DNA of 64,000 nt from Labyrinthula sp. Ha (lineage: Eukaryota; Sar; Bigyra; Labyrinthulida; Labyrinthulaceae), in NCBI GenBank assembly GCA_015227615.1, contig JAALGZ010000004.1, forward strand, positions 992,001-1,056,000. The letters run 5' to 3'. The translations under genes were made by a program, and so were the position numbers. The notes under the pieces are model-generated. The model made no database searches. It saw only the letters and a program-made list of their open reading frames with translations, and was not told where the DNA came from. Of the stretch, positions 54,956-64,000 are shown piece after piece. The first letter of the stretch is position 1, and the number at the start of each line of letters is the position of its first letter.

Positions 54956-57900
54956 ATGGCGGGGAAGAAAAATGAAAAGGGTGCAGCAAAGCCACCTCGC
55001 AGATCGGCGAGGCAAGCTGCCGCCGCGCAGACTCCTGCAAGGGAGGTCGTTAGAGGCGATGTTTCCGGTTCTCAGGAACCGGTTGCCTCGGGTGTATCGG
55101 ACCGTGAGGTCACGATCGTTGATCCGGTATCGGGTGCGCAAACGCAATCTCGGATAACTGCCGGAGCTGAACCCAGTTCCACATCTCAAGGAACTGGCTC
55201 GGTCCCAGTGAGTGCGCATCAAGCCACTCAAGTGACATCTGTGCCAACGCATAGCGCTCCTGTGGGAGCAAGAGCTGCGGAATCAGCTGAAACAAATATA
55301 GAAACCGTTCCAGCGGCTGAGAATACTGGATCAGCGGTACAAGAAGTACAGGCTATTCCGCTGCCTGCCGGCTCACAAGCTAGAGCTGGGGGCAATACCA
55401 CTGTGACTCGTCATGGTGTGTCTGGGGTGACGAGTAGTGATGCTCCGTCAGCGGCCATTCCTGCCCGCCCCGCGGCAAGCACTGTTCCTGCAACTGGTGG
55501 TAGAAGTTCTAGACCTGTTGAGCGGGTTGAAGCTTCAACTCAGAGTAACGTCTCTGGGGCTACTGCAGCGAGGGGACGTGATGCTGGAGCACCTCTGGGA
55601 TCCCCCCCAAGTGCCGGTATCTGTAACTTCTACCCCTCCGTATTCTATGAATGCACCTTCTGCTCAACTATTGAATCCTCCGGACACGCAAGCCCATGTG
55701 GTGGAAACTCAGGTAGATACAAACGTTGGGTATGGAGAGAGGGATGCTGAAGCATACCAACCAATGGAGACTGAATCTGTTAGATCCTTAGAGGTCGTAG
55801 ATTTCGAAGAATCCGAGGTTGAAGGTTCTGTTGGTCCTGACAGGGATGGGAATCGTATTCCGAGAGCGAATGAAGGAATACGAACTGGTAGAGGCGCATC
55901 ACGTCGAAGTGCGCGAGCCTCGATGAACCTAACCACCCTGGCCAGAGACAATGGTTCGGATAGATGGTATGATGCCGCTGTCAATGCCATTGACCGCGCA
56001 AACATCAGTACGAACCATAGGAGCATGGAGAGGCAGCCTCTTAGTATTCGTGAGAGAAGGCACTTTGAAAATATGACGGAAAATTGGTTGTCGCTTAACC
56101 CTGAGCAACAAGCAATAGAGTACGCCGCAGAAGTCGCCATAAATGCTAGAGCTTCTCGCAACGAAAGGTTGGCTAGACATGCTCTCTTGAAACAGAAGAC
56201 AGGGGGAAGGGAACCATATACGTTGGACCCGGTACCCAAGGTCTGTTTGTCTACGGATGACCCGCAACATCGAGGAATACTTGATGGAATGGATATGTCT
56301 ATCTTCGACAACTGGCCGGTCATGAGCGACGCGATGGATAAAGCTTATCCTATTATTAAAATGAATTATGTTAATTCACAGGATAGTGCGGAGTTCATGG
56401 CCATAATGAGTAACTCGATGTATAAGTTGAGTGAAAAGCTTAAGGATTTGGCTAGGACATCGGATGTGTTGTTCGCTGAGAATAAGACTCTAAGGGCGTT
56501 AGTTATGAAACTGTCCTCGAGTCCCCCCGGCAACACGTCTAATAGTAGGCCAAGGTATCCTAAACCTCAACTGTTGACGGCTGAGACAATGTCTATAGAG
56601 ACCATCAACCAGTTCCTTCACGTTTCAGAAGCGGCTGAAAAGATGGATCCTATGTTCAAGCCCGAACTATACGTTGATAGAAACCTTTTGGACGACTTGT
56701 GTCCAACTGGGGAGTTTACTCAGATCCTAATGGTATTAAGGGAGCGTAGAGATATGCTGCTAGCTGAAACTACGGATATACCAATGAGTGCTCTGGAGAA
56801 GCTGAAGTGGCCGAACAGTGGTACTTCGCTGCAAAACTTTACGAAGTTTTTCCAGAGTATTCGGAAGGTCTTCAAGGAACAGTACGTTCTGCGTATTGAT
56901 AACCACGAAAAGGCTAACCTTTTCGAGATGATCGTTAAGAAATGCCCTAAGGAGATGCAGATGACTAGGGAAATCATAGCCAATAAGATTTCGGCGAATG
57001 TGAACCCTTTGTCTACGCTACATGCTCTCCAGAGAGCCCTTGAAGCTCAGCGACAAGCGGCCATTGATAGGGGCGAGAAGGCACAATATGGGCCTGATTA
57101 TATGCCGACAAGTGCGAACGCGTTGGCTGTGGGGAGCGGACCCCCTGAAACTAAATCGCAAAGGCACAAGAAAAGGAAAGCACTTGCTATGCAAAGGCAA
57201 GCGCAGCTAATGCAGGGACAGGGGAATACTAACTATATGGCAACGATCCAGTGCTATCGCTGTAAAGAGTATGGTCATTATTCCCGGAACTGCCCTAGGT
57301 TGGCTGATGTACCTCGCAAGAGAGCAAGTTTGCTAAACCAGAAACCCAGGGCGAAGCGGGAAGTCCTTAGTGACGACTCGAGTGAGGTGCAATACATCGC
57401 CACCAAGAAACCGCCTCTGGTTAGGACTTTCATTGCTAAGTCAGTGAGTCCTAGGCCCTGCGAAGGCATGTAGGTATTCAACCATGAGTTCAAAGAAATC
57501 AAAGACGCGATGATGGACTCAGGTGCGGACGCCGTAGTAGCATCTTATGGCAAACACGGAAGTTTTTGCAAAGATGTGAAGGATGCTGAAGGGCAGGTAA
57601 CCTCTGCCAATGGGACAATTAGCCCTGTGGTGAAGGTTGGACGTGTAGACCTCAACGTCTTTAAAAATGGTAAATTGAGGCGGAAAGTGAAAGGGCAACG
57701 TGTCTTATTAGTGGCAGGGGATTGGGACTATTTTCTAATCGGTAAACCTGCACTAAGAATGATGCATTTGTTACCCGAGCAAAATATGGAGCTCGGGTAG
57801 GAAAGCGGCAGCCAGGTTAGCCACCTGGTGGGTCAAGTAAATTCGGGATCTAGTTTTCTATGTTATAAATATATAAATAATGTAAATTGGTTAAGTAGGA

Positions 57901-60900
57901 AACTAGAGTCCTTAGTTTGGCCCAACGTAGTCATGTTAATAGTGGATGTAATTAAAGTTAACAGTGTATTTCAATATATGAGTTTTCGCCAATACGAGCT
58001 ATTGGAGTACATCCGCGTTTTACGTTGGGGCAGGAGAGGATCATCCTTAAGGATCCGAAGGTACTACCTATTTGGTAAAAATATTGACCAAAGTAAGGTC
58101 GTTAGGAAGAAACATAAGAATGTTCTGCTGGTGAAGGGTGGTCTACCTGAGGAACTTGACCGGGTGATACAGATGCTTTCGCTTCTGCAGGGCGGAAGTG
58201 TCAACGTATTTCCCAAGATCAAGGTTCGGAAGGATGGACAACCTCTTCGGAGAGAGAGAAAGACGATGGTTGGAGTGAGTCAGCTGATCACTGACGAGCA
58301 ACGTAGTCTTATCAACAACTTGCAAAGGGACGCCTTAGCAGGTGATAGCAAGTGGCTATCGTGCTACCATGAGCATGTGGTGGTAGGTGACTCCTTCGCA
58401 CACTACCTTGCTGAGGTCAAGCAGGCAGTGGAGGCCCAAAGGATGGGATTGACGAAGGTGGTAGTCCCCGGGATGTTGTGGGTACGCAACACCGCGACTA
58501 GTGTTGACTTAGTTGAGAGAATAAACACTGGTGATACCTCCGGTATCGACTTTGGAGAGGTCATCAGATTGAAAAGGCATGTAGAAGACATCGCCGATGA
58601 TGACTTGGGTGATATATTATTGCCCGACGTGGATGAAGAAGTTGACCCAGTCTCTGAGGAAATAGAGATAAGGGAAGCTATATCATCTATGATCTCTAAG
58701 GCAACAGATGCCTCGATGGAGATGAAGGAGAAGTTGAAAGCTTTGTGCTTGGAATACTGGGATGTGTTCGCAACGGACCATTCGCAGACCCGCATAAGTA
58801 AGCTGGAGCCTATGCCCGTGTTCCCGTTGGAGAATTACGAGTTCAAGTACCCCAGAGCTAGGCCGACATCTGCTGAAAAGAGCAGATTCATAAAGGAAAA
58901 AATTATGAGTATGGAGAAAAGGAAGCTCTTGAAACTAGTGCCGGCTGCGGAATTCGGTTCTGTAGTCTTTGCCGTTCCTAAGAAAGGAAACAAACTTAGG
59001 ATGGTAGTTGATTTAGTCGACGTGAATAAAATTTTGCGTCGCGATGTTAATCAGCTACCCTTTTTGGAAAAGAGTTTCGAAAATCTCGCTCAAATCAAGT
59101 TTTATGCTTCGTTCGATGTGGTGTCTGGGTTTGGCCAACTCGGCACTACCGAAGAAGCGAAGAAGTATTTCAATATAGTATCCGAACATGGGACCTACCA
59201 GTTGAACTTCGCACCCATGGGATACCACTCGACCCCCGTGTTCTTCCACCAGCAGATGGTGAAGCATGTGGTGGGCAGAGAAGTCGAGGGTAGACATGGT
59301 CATGGCATCATCCAATGGATAGATGATAGCCTGATTTACGCAGATACCTTTGATAACTTTATCAAAGTACTGAAAGGACTTTTTGAAAACCTTAGAAAGG
59401 TTAAACTAAGGATCAGTCCTCAGAAATCTACCATATTCTCGACCAAAATTAGTTATTGCGGAAGAGAGGTAGAAGGGGGAAAATGGAACTTTAACAAGGA
59501 GTATTATGAGAAAATACTCGAAGTTCCGAGGCCGGAGTTTGTATATCAACTCGCGGCGATACTTCACCTTGCGCAATAGCTGTCGCTAGCCACACCGAAG
59601 CTCGGGGAGCTTAGGGGTAAGGTTATGGCTAAGTACCCACAAATGAAGGGGAAAAGTCTGACCTGAAACGCAAGAACGAACGTATCGAGTGGTCGAACGA
59701 GTTGTCTGACGACTTCGAGGAGTTCAAAAGGATCTTGTCTATAGCGGCGAAACAGAAGCTACAGACTTATGATCGCGACCAGGATCTATTACTGGTAACG
59801 GATGCCAGCAAGGAATATTATAGTGCGATAGTATTCCAGGCTGGGTCATCTGAGAGGAGTAAGTCATTGTTGAAGAAGACAATGTTTCCCATGATGTTTT
59901 TCTCTGGCAAGTTTGCCGAAGATCAACAGAGGTGGGGTATCGTTCACAAAGAACTTTACCCGATTGTGAAGATGTTTAGTCGTCTTTCGTATTTATTGCC
60001 ATATCATCCAACGCCGATTCAGGTATACACGGATCATATGAACCTTAGAGCCATAATTAAGGGTGGATCCAGGATTAATCATGGACACCTTAATAGGCTA
60101 CAAAGGTGGGTGCTGACTTTGCAGCAGGCTCAGGTTGAACTTTACCACGTAGATGGTGAAAGTAACATCTTCGCCGATATGCTGTCAAGGTGGGCAGCCC
60201 GGGTCGAAGAAAAAGACCGAGAGATTAGAGCCGCTAGGGCTTTGGTTAGGGATCCACCTCCGGAATCCTTGGACACAGGGGAACGTAACTTCTACAGAAA
60301 GATGTTCGTATCGCCTACCAACCAGGAGCTTGAACAGCTAAAGGAAATGGTTCCTGAAGCACCCGATGATATTGAGGTTAAGTCGATCCTTGACCAAGAT
60401 AGCTTCGATACCTGGTATCTCGATGATGACGTCAAATATGAGACTCGTCAAGATGGGGGCCTGACATTCGCTAGAAAACCTGAGGAAAAGGTTCAGGAGG
60501 AGTTCCTTCTCAAGAATGTCGATGAGTCAGCAGTGACGTTCGATGAAATCCTTGATTGGGTAACAGAATAAACCGAGTACGAGGAGTCTTCGGGTCCAAC
60601 GATCGAGGATCTTGGCACTGCATCTGAGGATGATGAAGTACTCAGGGTCACAGTGAATGCTGTCAGACTTAACCCTAATAAGCAGAGGGAGAAAAGAACG
60701 TATGAACAGATGAGAGCCTTTGATAAGGATCGAGTCTCAGCGTTCAATCCTTATTATGAAGGTTCATGGAAGCGCATCTCTGAGGCCGAACTGCTTGATA
60801 GTCAGAAAGCTGAAGGGCTTGGCGATGGTATCAAGTTGGCACAGGCCGGGGACAAGGTGGTGATACCTGAAACTCTCTTTGAGAGACAAATGGTTCACAT

Positions 60901-63736
60901 TCACCTTGCGGGTCATCATGGACCGGTGAGTGCCTGTGTAGCGGAAGCTTCAAAATATGCATGGATCATCCCTAAGACATATGGTGAAGGGGCAACTTTA
61001 CAGAGCATCTTTCAGGATCTTAAAGTAAATTGCGCTCACTGTCGAAAGGGACCTTCGTTATTGAAGACTGCATTAAGCATAGTCACTGAGGCTAGGGCAC
61101 CAAGAGAAGTGCTAGTGTCCGACTACTTGTATGTTAATCCGAAGGGATACATACTCGTATTGACAGATGCTTTCTCGAGGTTCACCTATTTAAAATACGC
61201 ACCTAAGGCTGACGCCGAGACAGTGGTATCTGCCTTAGAAGATTTCAACAGTAATTGGAAGTTAGAATCAAACTTCACCCTTGTGACAGATCGAGGATCT
61301 CACTTCGCTAACCAAGTGTTGGAAAAATTGAGCAAAGCTCTTGGCTTCACCCACAACTTCGCGGTGAGTTACGCGAGTTGGACGAACGGTGAAATTGAGG
61401 TGGTACACAAAAAAGTACTTGACTTTTTGAAGGCCCTTGTATCGGAAAGAAGATATCAATGGGATGAATGGCCCTTGGTACTGGGTACTATACAAGCGGC
61501 AATGAACGAGTTACCCATCATGTCTAGGAAACTTCCAGGAGAAAGTAAGGCGCCTTGCGCGAACCAACTTTTCCTGTTCATAAATCCTGAGAAGGATTAT
61601 ATTGAGGCTACTGCTTTTCCGAGGTTGATCTCGAGAAAGGTAGGTGGGGAAGTGAAGGTAATAGATACTGAAGGGGACACCTTGTTTAAGTTGTCGAAGA
61701 AATTTCGAGATCAACTCGATGAGTATCATGGTCGGATTGCTGACTATGTGTCCCTGATGAAGTCCAAAAGAAATGCCTACTGGAATAAGAGGAGAAAGCG
61801 CTTTGATAAGGCTTTGCTCCAATACCAGGTAGGCGAGTGGTGTCTCATTAGCACTGCTAAGACACCGAGGGAGACCAACAAGATTAAGCTTGAGTGGTCT
61901 GGCCCTGTACTAATACAGGAGGTACTTAGTAATAATGTGTACCGGGTGCGACTCTTGAACGGTATGACCTTAACGGTTCATGCTTCAAGGTTGTATTTTT
62001 ACGAGCCCTCAGGGTACGTGCCGGATGATGCATTGAGAAAGATCTTCATTAATAATTGGGGTGAGCTTGAAGTGGAAAGATTCCATGGATTGCGGTACTC
62101 TAATGGAGAATGGTGGTTACATGTCCACTGGAGAGGATTCGAATCTCGAGATGATACTTGGGAACCTCTCAGATCTATGTATAGAGATGTCAAATCACTT
62201 GTCATTAAATACTTAGAGAATCAGAGGAAGTCTGTAAGGGATAAGAGAAACTCGAAGAGGGCTATGGCCTGGATCGAGAGACATATCCTAGGCGATATCA
62301 ATGTTAGGTGGGTTGGTAAAATGAGACCTAATCTAAGATCACATCTTCTAGTTGAAGGTAACTGGTGGGAGGAACGAGAGGCTGTTCCTTTCTACGTGAA
62401 AAATTGGTCTGAGTTGGACAAATTTGTTATGGGATGCCTCGTAAAATGCTTTGGTATGGGTGACTTTGAGTCGTTTACAAAGTTCATGCCGCATAAATCG
62501 AAAGCAATGATGTACTCATATATTCAGAGAACTATGGGAATCATGAGCTTGGCTGGATTTAATGGTAAAAAAATTGATATAGCCTCGGAAGATCGAAAGC
62601 AAGAATATAATTTTCCAGTGGAAAATATTCTGTGTTCGTGGAAGTATGATTCTTTTGAGACGGCGAAGTCATTGATGAGCTTTGTAATACCGGAGGGTGC
62701 AGGGAGAGCATTCTGCCGACAAGTAGAGAGGATGCAATCAAGAGCAAGGCAGGATGTTTCTAAGGTGAGAGACTGCTTGCAAGAGTTGACTGAAGTAAAA
62801 GGTTCATGGCTAGAGATCTCGAAATATATGTTCGAGGGGATATCTTTTGTGGGTAACCCTGAAGGATATATTTTGGATGACCGTAGAACTGTAACTTTGG
62901 TAGAAACTGTAGAAAATGTTCAAATAAGTAGTGAGAGTATAGAGACGAGCTCCGACTTAAGAATATTTATGCAAGTAGACAACATAGGTAACTTCACTTT
63001 AACTAAACTGTATGGCAATATATTTGACTTGTCGAGCGAGTTGTGGCCTTTTTCGGTAAAGGTCTGCATATTTCCAGGAGAGAGAACTTGGTATTTTGCT
63101 GATGTCTATGAAGGAAATACAGTTGCGTTATGGCCAGGTGATGAGGTTGATCTTCTCCTTGTCGATCCGCCATGGGCCACTGGCACCTTCAACCCTGTGA
63201 GGGGAATTCGAACTCGATATCCTAAATGCAAAGATTCTGAGGTCCTCGATATACCTTTTGAAAGCATGAAGCCGGCGTTCATTGCTATCTGGGTTATCGA
63301 AAGGAATCTAGGCAGAACCTTACAACACTTCGATGAACACCAGTACGACTTAGTTAATATAGTTGACTGGATTAAATGTACCAAGTCAGGGGTCTTGCGT
63401 ACATCCTTGGGTTATTACTTCCAACATTCAGCAGAGATGTTACTTGTGTTGGTATCTAGGACTAAGAAAGAGAATGTTCTTGATAAGATTCATAAATTAA
63501 GGGAGACAGAGTTATTGTGGGCTGATCGCTTAGACAATGGTGTAAAACCTTTGAAGGCTTATGAGTATTTTGAGTCAATATTTGGAAGGAACACTCTTAA
63601 GGTTGAGCTTTTCGCGAGATGCTGCAACTTGCGAAAAGACTGGGTTCAATTAGGATTCGAAGTCGATCCTCGATCGGGTGGGGTTGCTTTTGGCTGTGGG
63701 ATGTCGACTAATGGAAAAGAGGTACACCTCTTTTAA
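54956..63736 (+). pseudogene. Fossil Gag-Pol region of element 2
   Basis: Recognisable parts in order, with rough places: an Ala/Pro/Gln-rich Gag start (from about 54956), a zinc knuckle CYRCKEYGHYSRNC (about 57252-57293), aspartic protease DSGA (about 57516), reverse transcriptase with LRMVVDLVDVN and QWIDD (about 58870-59560), RNase H (VTDAS, about 59800; TDHMN, about 60030), integrase with an HH-CC finger and D,D35E residues (about 60880-61400), GP-containing segment (about 61890), chromodomain around HWRGFESRDDTWEP (about 62110-62170), a Myb/SANT-like segment (about 62430-62580) and an MT-A70-like methyltransferase with VDPPWATG (about 63160). The order is the same as in element 1. The region is broken, with about five interruptions, and is treated as a fossil. 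Confidence 0.88.
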
Positions 63737-63740
63737 GGTG

Positions 63741-63750
63741 AGAAGGGGGA
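63741..63750 (+). promoter_or_regulatory. Polypurine tract of element 2
   Basis: AGAAGGGGGA lies immediately before the right LTR, where plus-strand DNA synthesis of LTR elements is primed. Confidence 0.7.
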
Positions 63751-64000
63751 TGTGTATATTTAATTGTTAACGTTTTGGATTACTTGGGCAACTTAAGTAT
63801 TTCGGTGAGTAATAGGTAGTAGTTAAGTTATTGTCAACAGTTTGGTGACTTGTGCTAGTTAAGTAAAGACCTATAGAATATTAATAAATAGAATAGATAT
63901 CGCATATATATTTTGGGGCGATCTGACGGAAGTTAATTAATAACAACAATAGAAATAAAAAACTTGAAAGTTTATCAGTCTTACTTGTATTTGATAAGAA
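63751..64000 (+). repeat. Right LTR of element 2, cut by window end
   Basis: Starts TGTGTATATTTAATTG and follows the left LTR to the last base of the window with about six differences. Confidence 0.88.

Larger units (their letters stand above)
54442..64000 (+). mobile_element. Element 2: broken Ty3/Gypsy-like LTR retrotransposon with chromodomain and C-terminal MT-A70-like methyltransferase; runs off window
   Basis: Direct repeats begin at 54442 and 63751 and match over at least 250 bases with about six differences, so the insertion is older than element 1 yet still fairly recent. The right LTR continues past the window end, so its true length and target duplication are not visible. A purine tract AGAAGGGGGA sits directly before the right LTR. 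The coding part between them is broken, with roughly five interruptions. Its GC content is visibly higher than that of element 1 and the host deserts. Its LTR is unrelated to that of element 1. Confidence 0.9.

Overview
The window looks like nuclear DNA of a microbial eukaryote. The clearest sign is a set of six spliceosomal introns, reconstructed from broken reading frames in five genes, that are only 27, 28, 28, 29, 30 and 31 bases long with GT..AG ends. The standard genetic code fits every gene. A very large surface protein with DxDCGG repeats and a Pro/Thr/Ser-Pro linker is of a type common in stramenopiles and other algae or protists. Introns of about 30 bases are known from some stramenopiles such as Blastocystis, so a stramenopile is plausible, but the lineage cannot be fixed from this sequence.

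Layout: 1-375 holds the start of an unrecognised gene cut by the window edge. 376-3899 is AT-rich with no clear gene. 3900-15802 is a compact gene island: a 2776-residue multi-pass surface protein, a small tail-anchored-like protein, a small basic protein, an S28 serine carboxypeptidase and an 8-TM protein. 15803-20143 is gene-poor. 20144-22729 is an organellar-type leucyl-tRNA synthetase with two mini-introns. 22839-29918 is a whole-looking LTR retrotransposon (element 1). 29923-39943 is 10 kb of gene-poor DNA with a foldback hAT-type element and coding-like fossils. 39944-44370 is a second island: an FCP1-like phosphatase, a voltage-sensor-like protein, an exosome RNase PH-like subunit and a PA-domain 7TM protein. 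44371-51400 is gene-poor with a short hAT MITE and a decayed gene. 51401-53736 is a third island: zinc alcohol dehydrogenase, a small zinc-finger protein and MGST3. 54442-64000 is a second, broken LTR retrotransposon (element 2) whose right LTR runs off the window.

The most interesting content is in the two retrotransposons. Both are Ty3/Gypsy-like (Gag, protease, RT, RNase H, integrase with D,D35E, GPY/F-like part, chromodomain). Both carry after the chromodomain the same extra module: a Myb/SANT-like helical segment followed by an MT-A70-like N6-adenine methyltransferase domain with a DPPY or DPPW catalytic motif. The LTRs of the two elements are unrelated and their base composition differs, so they are separate families that share this cargo. 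An adenine methyltransferase built into a chromodomain retrotransposon suggests that the element marks its own DNA or RNA, or the chromatin at its target. That function is inference; the domain order is what the sequence shows.

Host genes sit in tight islands (17-31 bases between convergent stop codons, 95-211 bases between divergent starts) separated by 3.5-10 kb AT-rich deserts where mobile elements and decayed coding fragments collect.
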